DNA from: Rathayibacter sp. SD072
Lineage (GTDB): Bacteria > Actinomycetota > Actinomycetes > Actinomycetales > Microbacteriaceae
Length of the DNA: 38,122 nucleotides
Assembly (NCBI RefSeq): GCF_017355185.1
Contig: NZ_JADILJ010000038.1
Span: 1-38,122, forward strand
Reading direction: 5' to 3'
The notes under the pieces were generated by a model. That model was not told the origin of the DNA. It was given only the letters and a program-made list of their open reading frames with translations, and ran no database searches. This document shows positions 16,583-27,828 of this stretch, piece after piece (position 1 is the stretch's first letter; the number at the start of each line of letters is the position of its first letter). A program made the translations under genes and the position numbers.

Positions 16583-19483
16583 TCAGCCGCAGGAGGCGGC
16601 CGGGTGGGGTGCCCTGACGGTGGTCGTCACCGGTCGACCGTCGACTGTGGCGGACGCGGTGACCACCACGTCCGCGGCGGGGACCGAGGCGGCCCGGGTG
16701 GTGAAGGCATGGCTCGCCGTGGAGCCCGGTGCGAGGGCGGCGACCGTCTTCGTGCCGGACGCGCTCTCCATCCGGAGGGCGAGCGGCACGTCGTCGGCGT
16801 TGGTGACGCGCACGGTCACGACCACCTTGCCGGCGATGCAGCGGGTGGATGCCGCCGCGGTGACGTCGAGCGACGTCTCCCGGAGCGTCCCGAGACGCGC
16901 CAGCTGGTAGTCGAGCGCCCGCGTCGGGGCGTCGAGCTGGTTCTGCGTCCCTGCCTGGCCGACCGCCTCCGCCTCGGCGAGGACCGACTGGAGGTCGGCC
17001 CAGGCGTCGGCCGGGTAGTCGCCGGCGCGGAGCGTCGCCGCGTGGGCGATCCCCGCGTCGAGCCGCGACCGGTCGAGCGCCTTCCCCTCCGAGGAGAGCG
17101 TGTCGCTCAGGAGGAACTCGTCGACGTCGACGTGGCCGCCGGCCGTCTTCGTGGCATAGCTGAACAGCCCGAGGCGGTGGCCCATGAAGTGGGTGAGCTG
17201 CCCGTCGAGCGACTGCGGGCCGACGCGGGAGCCGAGCGTCGTCCACGTCAGCCCGTCGAGGCTGTAGGAGAAGGTCGTCCAGAGCTGCCCGGCGGGAGCC
17301 GCGAGCTCGAGGTCGGCTTTGAGGTGCACCTCGGCGGCGTCGCCGAGAGCGGCGGTGGTCCCGGGGAGGAACGACTCGACGGCGGCCTGGTCGAACGTGG
17401 TCGCGAACGGCTGGCTGCGGTTCACGACTCCGACGGTGCGCACGCCGTCGACGCGCTTCACCGCCACGTACGAGAAGCCGCGGTTGTAGGCGGCGAGGCC
17501 CGCGACGTCGCCGTCCTTCATCCCGGAGACGTCGAGCGTCGCCTCCGCCGACTGCTTCGGAGCGACGATGCGCTGCGAGAGCGTGTTGCGCGCCTCCTCC
17601 AGGTACGTCATCTCGGGCGAGCCCGAGAGCCGGGTGTGCGCGGCCGTGCCGGTGAGCACCTTCCCGTTGGTGAGGCGGAGCCAGCCCTCGCGCTCGGTCA
17701 GGGACCAGTAGCGGTTGTCGGGGGCGTGGTTCCACTGCCAGGCGAGGTCGAGACGGGAGCCGTTGGGCTCGATCTCTGCGGCCGTCGGGCGCTCCACCGT
17801 GGGCGCCGCTCCGATGAGCGACACGTCGTCGAGCAGGTACTCGACGCTCGAGGAGGCGGGCTGCGGGTTGCCCCACGGCGTCTCGACGGCGAACTTCACG
17901 CTGCCGACGTTCGCGGTCCCCGGCACGGTGTAGGTGCCCGTGACGGTCGTCCACTGACCCTGGGGGACGGCGGCCGTGGCCATGGTCTGCGGGCCGGCGC
18001 CGAAGTCGGCGCACAGGTTGAAGCGCACGGAGGCCGGTCCGGCGGTGTACTTCACCTTCGCCGACACCGTGTACGTCACTCCGCGCTGCAGCCTGCTCGT
18101 GAGCACCTGGCTGGGGCCCGAGCCGTTCAGTGCGCGGCTGCCGACGCGGAGCGACGCCGCTCCGGACGCCCTGTCGCTCGTGTCCGCCGACAGGGTCGCG
18201 CCGAACTGCCCGGTCCACGGCGCCGTCCCCGACTCCGCCCCCGGGTTCTGCAGCAGCTCGATGCCGAGCAGCGACTGGTCGAAGACGGGCGCGGGCGGGA
18301 TCGTCCACGTCTCGTCCTGGAAGGCCTTCGCCGGTGCGTCGTTGGCGAAGTCGTCCGAGACGACCAGGCTCTTCTGCCGCTCGAACAGCTCCTCCTGGGG
18401 GCTGAGGCGGATGGGCTTCGGGAAGCTCCCGCCGACCGGCACGGAGCCGTTCGTGCCGAAGGTCGGCCAGCCGTCCTTCCACGTCGCCGGGATGAGACCG
18501 GGGATGCGGCCCGTCGGGAAGCTGTCGCGGAAGAACATCCCGTGCCAGTCGGTCGTGCCGTCCTCGCGGCTGATCGGCACCAGGCTGCCCTGGGCGAAGC
18601 CGCTGGAGTTCAGCACGCCCCTGCCCTCGTAGGGGTTGCTGCCGTCGTCGGTCGCGTAGCGGCCCAGCAGCTCGGACGAGCGGAACAGCGCCACCTGGCG
18701 GCCCTGACCGGAGGGCCAGGTGATGATGACGATGTAGTACTGCCCGTCGATGTACTGCACCTGCGCCCCTTCGAACAGCCCGCCGAGGTAGGCCGCGCCC
18801 GCGTAGTCGGCGGTGCGGAGGATGTCCGGGTACTCGGCGACCACGGTCGTGAGGTCGTCGCTGAGCTTCACGGCGCTGGTCGATCCGGAGCCGTAGAAGA
18901 TGTACGGAGTTCCGCCGTCGGCGTCGTCGAAGAAGAGCGACGGGTCGTGGAAGCTGCGCCCGAGAGCGGTGCGCGTCCAGGCTCCGTCCTCGATGTCGTC
19001 GGTGGAGTAGAGGTAGGAGCCGCCGAGGTTGTTGGTGTTGAACACCGCGTAGAAGCGGCCGTCGTGGTACCTGAGCGATGACGCCCACTGGCCGTTGCCG
19101 TAGGAGTTCTGCCCGTTGCGGAGCGAGAAGCGGTCGCCGATCTCGAGCCGGTCGAAGACGTAGTTCACGGTCTCCCAGTTGACGAGGTCGTACGACTTCA
19201 TGATCGGGGCGCCCGGGCTCAGGTGCATCGTCGTGCTGATCATGTAGTAGACGTCGCGGCCCTCGTCGTTCTCGGCGGCGGGCACGCGCTCGACGGACAC
19301 GTCGGGGACGTCGGCGTTCAGCAGAGGGACCGAGTAGGTGCCGTCTCCGCGGTCCGTCGAGGTGTACGACGACCGGGGCGACCACGCCTCGGCGGCCTCC
19401 GCGGGGGCGGAGGCGGACGCGAGCATCCCGCCCGCGAGCAGGGTGCCGACGGTCACCGCGGCGAGGGTCCGGAGGGGTGTCAT
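16583..19483 (-). CDS. Secreted GH43 glycosidase with CBM and C-terminal modules
   Basis: A 966-residue secreted enzyme. Residues 1-32 are a signal peptide. The GH43 propeller (about 50-345) shows VPDVSVERV with D61 as likely base, STTMHLSPGAPI near 83-94, HDPSLFF with D180, and LFEGAQ with E238 as likely acid, all like the GH43 beta-xylosidase/arabinofuranosidase subgroup. A CBM4/9-like sandwich (about 425-580) is followed by the usual GH43 C-terminal lectin-like domain (QWNHAPDNRYWSL onward, about 590-815), a helical FIVAR-like segment (about 815-875), and the TRCIAGK domain shared with the downstream enzyme. Its ATG overlaps the upstream stop by 4 nt (ATGA), so it is translationally coupled. 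The substrate is probably xylan or arabinoxylan oligosaccharides. Confidence 0.88.
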   Translation of the reverse strand: MTPLRTLAAVTVGTLLAGGMLASASAPAEAAEAWSPRSSYTSTDRGDGTYSVPLLNADVPDVSVERVPAAENDEGRDVYYMISTTMHLSPGAPIMKSYDLVNWETVNYVFDRLEIGDRFSLRNGQNSYGNGQWASSLRYHDGRFYAVFNTNNLGGSYLYSTDDIEDGAWTRTALGRSFHDPSLFFDDADGGTPYIFYGSGSTSAVKLSDDLTTVVAEYPDILRTADYAGAAYLGGLFEGAQVQYIDGQYYIVIITWPSGQGRQVALFRSSELLGRYATDDGSNPYEGRGVLNSSGFAQGSLVPISREDGTTDWHGMFFRDSFPTGRIPGLIPATWKDGWPTFGTNGSVPVGGSFPKPIRLSPQEELFERQKSLVVSDDFANDAPAKAFQDETWTIPPAPVFDQSLLGIELLQNPGAESGTAPWTGQFGATLSADTSDRASGAASLRVGSRALNGSGPSQVLTSRLQRGVTYTVSAKVKYTAGPASVRFNLCADFGAGPQTMATAAVPQGQWTTVTGTYTVPGTANVGSVKFAVETPWGNPQPASSSVEYLLDDVSLIGAAPTVERPTAAEIEPNGSRLDLAWQWNHAPDNRYWSLTEREGWLRLTNGKVLTGTAAHTRLSGSPEMTYLEEARNTLSQRIVAPKQSAEATLDVSGMKDGDVAGLAAYNRGFSYVAVKRVDGVRTVGVVNRSQPFATTFDQAAVESFLPGTTAALGDAAEVHLKADLELAAPAGQLWTTFSYSLDGLTWTTLGSRVGPQSLDGQLTHFMGHRLGLFSYATKTAGGHVDVDEFLLSDTLSSEGKALDRSRLDAGIAHAATLRAGDYPADAWADLQSVLAEAEAVGQAGTQNQLDAPTRALDYQLARLGTLRETSLDVTAAASTRCIAGKVVVTVRVTNADDVPLALRMESASGTKTVAALAPGSTASHAFTTRAASVPAADVVVTASATVDGRPVTTTVRAPHPAASCG

Positions 19484-20121
19484 TCGAACAGCGACAGGGT
19501 CAGGACCGACGTGTAGTCGCCGGCAGCGACCTCGGTCTCGGTCTTGAGGGTGAGCCCGGCGGTGACGGTCCAGGAGCCGTCGGTCGCGGTCTCCTGCGAG
19601 TCGAGCGAGAGCGCGAGCAGCTCCTGGTCGGAGAGCCCGACGGCGTCGGCACCCTCGTCGAGGACCGTGTCGACCGGATCGCCCTCCGTCACGAGCCCGG
19701 ACTCGCCGCCGTCGAGGAGCTCGGGAGTCCATCCGAGGTGGTCCGCCGAGATCTCGTCCTGGCCCGAGGCGCCGGTGAAGGCGGTCGCCGAGCCGAGGAC
19801 GTACCACCCGGCTCCGTCCGGGATCTCGTCGGCGGTGCGGGTGTCGGTGACCGTCACCTCGGGGAGGTCTCCCGTGAACCGCCGGACGCCCGGCTCCGGA
19901 TCCGCCTCGGTGAGTGCGGTGCTGGTGCCGGCGACGCTCATGGTCAGCGCGCCGGGCTGCTCCGACTCGCTGATGCTGACGTTCACGTCGACGGCGTCGG
20001 ATCCGAGCTCGGTGTCGGCGGAGGCGGACGCCGCAGCGATGCCGGTGAGGAGCACGCAGCCGGCGAGAGCCGCGAACGGGCGGGGGAACCGCGAGGAGCG
20101 GGGGGTGCGAGAGGTGGTCAT
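19480..20121 (-). CDS. Small secreted WxL-like beta protein, first gene of the GH43 operon
   Basis: I do not recognise a named family. The 213-residue product has a signal peptide (1-36, ending ASA) and an acidic, Thr/Ser-rich body predicted to be mostly beta. The central GWYVLGSATAFTG segment and the C-terminal strand AGDYTSVLTLSLFE resemble the layout of Firmicutes WxL domains, which bind peptidoglycan non-covalently; the similarity is by eye and weak. A GGAGGA SD lies 5 nt before the ATG at 20121. Its stop overlaps the start of the large GH43 gene, so the two are made together. A role in retaining or organising the enzymes at the cell surface is an inference. Confidence 0.7.
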   Translation of the reverse strand: MTTSRTPRSSRFPRPFAALAGCVLLTGIAAASASADTELGSDAVDVNVSISESEQPGALTMSVAGTSTALTEADPEPGVRRFTGDLPEVTVTDTRTADEIPDGAGWYVLGSATAFTGASGQDEISADHLGWTPELLDGGESGLVTEGDPVDTVLDEGADAVGLSDQELLALSLDSQETATDGSWTVTAGLTLKTETEVAAGDYTSVLTLSLFE

Positions 20122-20347
20122 GAGGGTCCTCCTCGATCGGCGCCGTCGCCGATCAGGTCGAGCGCCGAGGCGCGGGATGGGGGCGGCTGCGAGAGCCGCG
20201 AGTGGACAGCGCGCACGAGCGCGCCGGGAGGGCGCGGCGCCGCGGTGGCTGCACGAGGTGCGGAGACGACGGGGCGGCTCGTGCGCGGCGGCTTCCACAG
20301 CGTGGCCACGCGAGCTCCGGCTCCCGGTCCCGTCAGCACTGAGGTGA

Positions 20348-22426
<2,079 letters not shown>

Positions 22427-22475
22427 GCCCGCGGCTCGGCCGCCTCTGGTCCCGGCGTCAGTGGCGCGGAGCCTT

Positions 22476-24614
22476 CTAGGGGCGCGGGAGGCTGCCGTCG
22501 GCGCGGGCCGCCTCGTACCAGGCGTGCGCCTCCTCCTGCCGGGTCTGCTCGGCGCCGGTCGCGATGGCCGCGCGCAGGTGCTCGGGGCCGTAGCCGAAGG
22601 ACGCGACGAGGTCGCCGGCGTGCGGACGGAGCCGGGCGAGCAGGCGGTCCATGTACGACGTCACGGCGACCGCGCGCTGCGACGAGAGCCGCCCGTGCAG
22701 CAGGTACCAGTCGAGGTGCTTCTCGACGAGGCCGAGGCCGAAGAGGTCGCGGAGCCAGGTGAGGACCGTGCGGGTCCCCTCGTCCTCGATGCCGGCGAGC
22801 GCCTCGGTGAACGCCTCCCACTGCAGCAGCTCGGCGTGCGCGCGGGCCGCCTCGATCAGCTGGTCCTGGTGGGCGTTGAAGAGGCGCGCGGCCTCGTCGG
22901 CGGGGAGCTTGCGCGCCGCGCGAAGCCGTGAGGCGATGCCGGAGACCATGGTCTCGACGCGTCCGGTGAGCAGCTCGCGCTGGTCCTCGCGGAGCTGGCC
23001 GACGGAGCGGGCCGTGGATCCGCGGTCCGAGACGACCTGGGCGAGGCGGCGCAGACCGGAGTTGTCGACCGTCGCCCCCGCGACCTGGCCGACGGCGTAG
23101 CGCGCCAGCTCGGTGGGCTGGGCGTCCTTGAAGCGGCGCCCGACGTCGGTGAGCAGGCGCTTCGCGACGAGCTGGAGCAGGACCGTGTTGTCGCCCTCGA
23201 AGGTGACGTAGACGTCGAGGTCGGCGCGCAGCTGCGTGAGCCGGTTCTCGGCGAGGAAGCCCGCGCCTCCGCAGGCCTCGCGCGCCTCCTGCAGCGTGTC
23301 GAGGGCGTGCCAGGTGGAGAGCGCCTTCAGCCCGGCGGCGAGGGTCTCGAGGTCCTGGCGCGACTCGTCGGTGTCGTTCCTGCCCGAGAAGACGTCGTCG
23401 AACGCGCGCAGCAGCTTGTCGTGGGCGAAGCCGGCGGCGTACGTCGTCGCGAGGCGCGGGAGCAGACGGCGCTGGTGGCGCTGGTAGTCGAGGAGGACCT
23501 CCTCGCGGTCCCCTCCCCCGGTGAACTGCCGGCGCTGGTCGCCGTACGTCACGGCGATCGCGAGGGCGATGCGGGACGCGGCGACCGCTGCTCCGTCGAG
23601 CGAGACGCGGCCCTGCACCAGGGTGCCGAGCATGGTGAAGAAGCGGCGGCCCGGGCTCGCGATGGGCGAGGAGTAGGTGCCGTCCGCCGCGACGGAGCCG
23701 TAGCGGTTCAGCAGGTTCTCGCGCGGCACTCGGACGTGGTCGAAGTGCAGGCGGCCGTTGTCGATGCCGTTCAAGCCGCCCTTGAGGCCGTCGTCCTCGC
23801 CGCCGATGCCCGGGAGGAACGCGCCGGACTCGTCGCGCAGCGGCACGAAGAACGCGTGCACGCCGTGGCCGACGCCCCGGGTCACCAGCTGGGCGAACAC
23901 GACGGCGGCGCGGCCGTCGATCGCGGCGTTGCCGAGGTAGTCCTTCCACGCGGCGCGGAACGGGGTGTTCAGGACGAAGTCGCCCGTCTCCTCGTCGAAC
24001 GTGGCGGACGTGGCGATGGACGCGACGTCGGAGCCGTGACCGGTCTCGGTCATCGCGAACGCGCCGGGGATGCGGAGGTCCATGATGCCGGGCAGCCACT
24101 TCTCGTGGTGCTCGCGGGTCCCCAGGTGCAGGACCGCGGCGCCGAAGAGGCCCCACTGCACGCCCGACTTGATCTGCAGCGACGGGTCGGCGGTGACCAG
24201 CTCCTCGAAGCCGGCGATGTTGCCGCCGTGGTCGGCGCCTCCGCCGAGGTCGGCCGGGAACGCGCGCAGCACGCCCTTCTCGGCGGCGAGGATCCGCATC
24301 TGCCGCGTGACGCGTGCACGGTGCTCGGCCAGGGGGAGGCCGCTCTCGCCGTGCAGCTCCGGACGGGCGGTCAGCGCGCGCGAGGCGAGGCGCTGCTCCT
24401 TCCAGGCGCCCAGGAGCAGCTCGCCGAGGACCTCGACGTCGACCGACGGTGCGCCGTCCTCGTCGAGGCGGGCGTCGACCTCGGTGCCGAGCGCGTCGAC
24501 GGGCGGAGTGGGGGCGATGGCGCCGGAGCGGGAGCGGCGCTTGCGGGAGGAGCCGGTGGCCGCCTTCTCGGCGGCGTCCGCGGCGGAACGGGGGCGGGGA
24601 GCAGTGGTGACCAT
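22476..24614 (-). CDS. Acyl-CoA dehydrogenase, acyl-CoA oxidase-like
   Basis: FAD enzyme for the first step of fatty-acid beta-oxidation, 712 residues. It has the size and layout of acyl-CoA oxidases: a lysine/arginine-rich N-terminal tail (1-35), an alpha domain, the FAD-contact segment AMTETGHGSDV (around 189-199), a beta domain, and two helical C-terminal domains. VTFEGDNTVLLQLVAK contains the oxidase-type catalytic glutamate. The ATG at 24614 has GAAGGGA about 11 nt upstream. Minus-strand TAGCGT at 24651-24656 is a likely -10, and a CGGAAC-N8-GTTCCG site lies just upstream, so control by a repressor of fatty-acid use is plausible. Whether electrons pass to oxygen or ETF cannot be told from the sequence. 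Confidence 0.9.
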   Translation of the reverse strand: MVTTAPRPRSAADAAEKAATGSSRKRRSRSGAIAPTPPVDALGTEVDARLDEDGAPSVDVEVLGELLLGAWKEQRLASRALTARPELHGESGLPLAEHRARVTRQMRILAAEKGVLRAFPADLGGGADHGGNIAGFEELVTADPSLQIKSGVQWGLFGAAVLHLGTREHHEKWLPGIMDLRIPGAFAMTETGHGSDVASIATSATFDEETGDFVLNTPFRAAWKDYLGNAAIDGRAAVVFAQLVTRGVGHGVHAFFVPLRDESGAFLPGIGGEDDGLKGGLNGIDNGRLHFDHVRVPRENLLNRYGSVAADGTYSSPIASPGRRFFTMLGTLVQGRVSLDGAAVAASRIALAIAVTYGDQRRQFTGGGDREEVLLDYQRHQRRLLPRLATTYAAGFAHDKLLRAFDDVFSGRNDTDESRQDLETLAAGLKALSTWHALDTLQEAREACGGAGFLAENRLTQLRADLDVYVTFEGDNTVLLQLVAKRLLTDVGRRFKDAQPTELARYAVGQVAGATVDNSGLRRLAQVVSDRGSTARSVGQLREDQRELLTGRVETMVSGIASRLRAARKLPADEAARLFNAHQDQLIEAARAHAELLQWEAFTEALAGIEDEGTRTVLTWLRDLFGLGLVEKHLDWYLLHGRLSSQRAVAVTSYMDRLLARLRPHAGDLVASFGYGPEHLRAAIATGAEQTRQEEAHAWYEAARADGSLPRP

Positions 24615-24650
24615 GAGTGGAGGATCCCTTCGACCGACGGCGGTGACTGC

Positions 24651-24656
24651 ACGCTA
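24651..24656 (-). promoter_or_regulatory. -10 hexamer TAGCGT of the acyl-CoA dehydrogenase gene
   Basis: Minus-strand hexamer 36 nt before the ATG at 24614. Unlike most starts here, this would give a leader with an SD. Confidence 0.4.
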
Positions 24657-24667
24657 GGTCGCGGTCG

Positions 24668-24687
24668 CGGAACGCGGAAAAGTTCCG
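24668..24687. promoter_or_regulatory. Candidate operator CGGAAC-N8-GTTCCG
   Basis: Perfect 6-bp arms lie 12 bp upstream of the acyl-CoA dehydrogenase -10, overlapping its expected -35 region. The outer CGCG flanks add partial symmetry. Confidence 0.45.
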
Positions 24688-24775
24688 TCGCGGGCCGACA
24701 AAGGCGGCCGGGCGGATGCGGCGGGGCGTTGTCGGATCGGGCCAGGCGGGCGTGGGCGAGCCGGGACGGCGTGGC

Positions 24776-24781
24776 TAGGCT
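24776..24781 (+). promoter_or_regulatory. -10 hexamer TAGGCT of the small membrane protein pair
   Basis: It ends 6 nt before the ATG at 24788, and there is no SD. Confidence 0.45.
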
Positions 24782-24787
24782 CGCGGT

Positions 24788-25282
24788 ATGAGCGAGCCGC
24801 CGCTGCCTCCGCCCCCGCCGCCCCGCCGGGAGCCGGTGCAGCCGGAGTGGGCGTCTCCCGGTGCGACGCCGTCGGGCCTCTCGACGCCGTCGGCCCCCGG
24901 GCGGATGCCGTCGGGGCCGGGCACTCCGTGGACCGCGGCGCGCCTGCGCCGCCCGGTGCGGGTCTGGGACCTGGTGCTGACGATCGTGCTGCTGGCGGGC
25001 GAGTTCCTGCTGACGGCGCTGCTGTCGTACTTCGGGCTGTTCCTCGCGATGGCGAGCGACGCCTGCATGGGCGGCAACGACTGCGACTCCGGACTCATCG
25101 GCGGCGGAGTGCTCGTGGCCGCGGGCGGGGTCTGGATCGGGATGCTCGTGGCGCTGGTGGTGTCGATCGTGCTGCTGGTGCTGCGGCGGATCGCCTTCTG
25201 GGTGCCGATCGCCGGCACGGTGCTGTCGTTCGCCGCCACGATCATCGGCTCATGGATTGCGATGGCCGGGACGGGGACGTGA
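24788..25282 (+). CDS. Small membrane protein with proline-rich tail (DUF6264-like)
   Basis: Function unknown. The 164-residue protein has a proline-rich cytoplasmic tail (1-55, with a run of seven prolines) and three hydrophobic helices (about 61-85, 98-125, 132-158). A short outside loop holds a cysteine pair (CMGGNDC). The RPVRVWDLVLT motif and cysteine loop recur in the next gene, so the two are tandem paralogues. They resemble the actinobacterial DUF6264 group as I recall it, but I could not check this. The start is at an ATG with TAGGCT 6 nt upstream. Confidence 0.75.
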   Translation: MSEPPLPPPPPPRREPVQPEWASPGATPSGLSTPSAPGRMPSGPGTPWTAARLRRPVRVWDLVLTIVLLAGEFLLTALLSYFGLFLAMASDACMGGNDCDSGLIGGGVLVAAGGVWIGMLVALVVSIVLLVLRRIAFWVPIAGTVLSFAATIIGSWIAMAGTGT

Positions 25283-25635
25283 GCGGAGCGCCGGCACCGC
25301 AGCGGCGCCCGGTGCGCGTGTGGGACCTCGTCCTCACGGTCGTGCTGCTCCTGGCCGAGGTCTGCGCGACGCTGCTGCTGACCTACGTGGGCCTCTTCTC
25401 GAGCATGGCGAGCGACGGCTGCCTCGGCCGCGACGACTGCGACTTCACCCTGCTGAACTGGGGGGTCCTCATCGCGGCGGGCGGGGTCTGGATCGGGATG
25501 CTCGCCGCGCTCGTCGTGTCGATCGTGCTGCTGGTGCGGCGGCGGATCGCCTTCTGGGTGCCGATCGCCGGCACGGGGCTGTCGTTCGCCGCGACGGCGA
25601 TCGGCATCTGGATGGTGACGGTCAGCACGGACTGA
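25279..25635 (+). CDS. Small membrane protein, tandem paralogue of the preceding gene
   Basis: A 118-residue protein that repeats the membrane part of the preceding gene: RPVRVWDLVLT, the loop CLGRDDC, AAGGVWIGML and RRIAFWVPIAGT occur at equivalent places. The long proline-rich tail is missing. The GTG start (25279) overlaps the TGA of the preceding gene by 4 nt, which indicates coupling and possibly a hetero-oligomer. It ends 7 nt from the convergent recQ stop with no visible terminator between them. Function unknown. Confidence 0.75.
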   Translation: MSGAPAPQRRPVRVWDLVLTVVLLLAEVCATLLLTYVGLFSSMASDGCLGRDDCDFTLLNWGVLIAAGGVWIGMLAALVVSIVLLVRRRIAFWVPIAGTGLSFAATAIGIWMVTVSTD

Positions 25636-25642
25636 TCGGCGC

Positions 25643-27736
25643 TCAGTAGCTGTCCCAGCCGGGCTCCCAGTCGGGCTCCTCCGGCGGCACCCAGTCGTCC
25701 TCGGGCGCGGCGGAGGAGACGGGCGGACCGGCGGTGCGCTCGGCCGAGCCGCCGCCGAACGCCGGGCGGGCGCCCTTCGCCGCGGCGCCACCGGAACGGG
25801 CGGCACCGGAGCGGGCCGGACGCCGGGGCGCCGGCTCCTCCTGGTTCGCATCGGGCTCGGCGATCTCGGGCGTCTCGCCCGCGACGACGGCGAGCACCGC
25901 GGCTCCGTAGGTCACGAGCTTCTTCTGGCCGACACCGCCGATGATGCTGAGCGCGTCGATCGTGGCGGGCTCGGCGGTGGCGATCTCGCGCAGGGTCGCG
26001 TCGTTGAAGACGATGTAGGCGGGGACCGACTGCGCCCGCGCCTGCGCGGCGCGCCACTCGCGGAGCCGCTCGAACAGCGGCTGCGCCTCGGTCGGCAGAT
26101 CGGACACGGTCGAGCGACCGGAGCGCGACGAGCCGCTCGAGCGGGCGGGCTTCTCGGGCTCCTGCCGCAGCTCGACCTTGCGCTCGCCGCCGAGGACCGA
26201 CCCGGACGCCGGGGTGATCACGAGCGTGCCGAAGCCGTCGTCGTTGACCCCGAGCAGCCCCTGCGCGAGCAGCTGGCGCGCGACTCCGCGCCACTGGGTG
26301 TCGCTCAGGTCGGCGCCGATGCCCCAGGTGGAGAGCGCGTCGTGGCCGTGCTGGGTGGTGCGCGGGGTGGTCTTGCCGCGGAGGATGTCGATGACGTGCC
26401 CGGCGCCGAACTGCTGGTTGCGCTCGCGCTTGAGCCGCACGACGGTCGAGAGGAACTTCTGCGCGGCGACCGTGCCGTCCCACGAGGCGGGCGGCTCGAG
26501 GCAGGTGTCGCAGTTGCCGCAGGCGGTGCTCTCCTGGCCGAAGTAGGCGAGCAGGTTCACGCGGCGGCACTGCACGGTCTCGGAGAGCGCCAGCATCGCA
26601 TCGAGGTGCGCGGACATCCGGCGGCGGTGGGCCAGGTCGCCCGGCGACTCGTCGATCATGCGGCGCTGCTGCACGACGTCCTGCAGGCCGTAGGCGAGCC
26701 AGGCGGTGGACGGCAGGCCGTCGCGACCGGCGCGGCCCGTCTCCTGGTAGTAGCCCTCGACCGACTTGGGCAGGTCGATGTGCGCCACGAAGCGGACGTC
26801 GGGCTTGTCGATGCCCATGCCGAACGCGATGGTGGCGCAGACGATCACGCCCTCCTCGCGGAGGAAGCGCGACTGCGCGGCGGCGCGGACGCGGGCGTCG
26901 AGGCCCGCGTGGTACGCCACCGCGTCGAAGCCGGCGCCGCGCAGCGCCTCGGCCGTCGCCTCGACGCTCTTGCGCGAGAGGGCGTAGACGATGCCCGCGT
27001 CGTCGGCGTGCTCGCGGCGCAGGAAGTCGATCAGCTGCTTGCGCGGCTCGACCTTGTTGACGATGCGGTACTGGATGTTGGGACGGTCGAAGCTCGAGAC
27101 GAAGTGCCGGGCCTCGCCCATGTGCAGGCGGGTGGTGATCTCGCGGTGCGTCGCCTCGGTCGCCGTGGCGGTGAGCGCGATGCGCGGCACGTCGGGCCAG
27201 CGCTCGGCCAGCTCGCCGAGGGCGAGGTAGTCGGGGCGGAAGTCGTGTCCCCACTGGCTCACGCAGTGGGCCTCGTCGATCGCGAAGAGGGCGATGCGGC
27301 CGCGGGCGAGGAACTGCTTCATCCCCTCGTTGCCGAGCCGCTCGGGCGCGACGTAGAGCAGGTCGAGCTCGCCGTCGAGGTAGGCGCGCTCGACCCTGGC
27401 GCGCTCGCCCGAGTCCTGGGTGGAGTTGAGGAACTCGGCGCGGACGCCGTTGGCGCGCAGGGCGTCGACCTGGTCCTGCATGAGGGCGATGAGCGGCGAG
27501 ACGACCACTCCGGTGCCCTCGCGGACGATCGAGGGGATCTGGTAGCAGAGCGACTTGCCGCCGCCGGTGGGCATCAGGACGACCGCGTCGCCGCCCTCGA
27601 TGACCTGCTCGACGATCTGCTCCTGCTCGCCGCGGAAGGAGGAGTAGCCGAAGACGCGCTCGAGGATCTCCTGCGCGGGCGTCTGAGTACCGGGCTGCTC
27701 GGCGAGCGGGAGGGCGGTCGCGGTGGGCTCTGTCAC
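25643..27736 (-). CDS. recQ: ATP-dependent DNA helicase RecQ
   Basis: A 3'-5' DNA helicase acting in recombination and replication-fork repair, 697 residues. Walker A is PTGGGKS with K61, and the DEAH box is at 154-157 followed by the aromatic-rich loop [13 protein letters not shown]. Motif VI appears as [12 protein letters not shown]. The RecQ-C zinc site is intact ([12 protein letters not shown], then CGNCDTC), followed by a winged helix and an HRDC domain (about 555-635). An unusual Ala/Arg/Gly linker leads to an acidic Trp/Pro tail. The GTG at 27736 is supported by TAGAGT 7 nt upstream; longer frames have no conservation. Confidence 0.95.
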   Translation of the reverse strand: MTEPTATALPLAEQPGTQTPAQEILERVFGYSSFRGEQEQIVEQVIEGGDAVVLMPTGGGKSLCYQIPSIVREGTGVVVSPLIALMQDQVDALRANGVRAEFLNSTQDSGERARVERAYLDGELDLLYVAPERLGNEGMKQFLARGRIALFAIDEAHCVSQWGHDFRPDYLALGELAERWPDVPRIALTATATEATHREITTRLHMGEARHFVSSFDRPNIQYRIVNKVEPRKQLIDFLRREHADDAGIVYALSRKSVEATAEALRGAGFDAVAYHAGLDARVRAAAQSRFLREEGVIVCATIAFGMGIDKPDVRFVAHIDLPKSVEGYYQETGRAGRDGLPSTAWLAYGLQDVVQQRRMIDESPGDLAHRRRMSAHLDAMLALSETVQCRRVNLLAYFGQESTACGNCDTCLEPPASWDGTVAAQKFLSTVVRLKRERNQQFGAGHVIDILRGKTTPRTTQHGHDALSTWGIGADLSDTQWRGVARQLLAQGLLGVNDDGFGTLVITPASGSVLGGERKVELRQEPEKPARSSGSSRSGRSTVSDLPTEAQPLFERLREWRAAQARAQSVPAYIVFNDATLREIATAEPATIDALSIIGGVGQKKLVTYGAAVLAVVAGETPEIAEPDANQEEPAPRRPARSGAARSGGAAAKGARPAFGGGSAERTAGPPVSSAAPEDDWVPPEEPDWEPGWDSY

Positions 27737-27743
27737 CCGGGGA

Positions 27744-27749
27744 ACTCTA
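27744..27749 (-). promoter_or_regulatory. -10 hexamer TAGAGT of recQ
   Basis: Minus-strand hexamer ending 7 nt before the GTG at 27736, identical in sequence and spacing to the one before pip. Confidence 0.45.
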
Positions 27750-27828
27750 CCCGCCGCCTCCGACTCCGCTCCGGGCGACGGGGACCGCTGGGGACGGCGC
27801 CGGAGCGCCTCCGGTTGGGGAGGAGAGG

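Noticed and set aside
14067-19385. A single 1772-codon minus-strand open frame across both GH43 genes
   Set aside because: Only its last 805 codons encode protein-like sequence with a signal peptide and SD. The first part is Arg/His-rich out-of-frame reading of the upstream GH43 gene.
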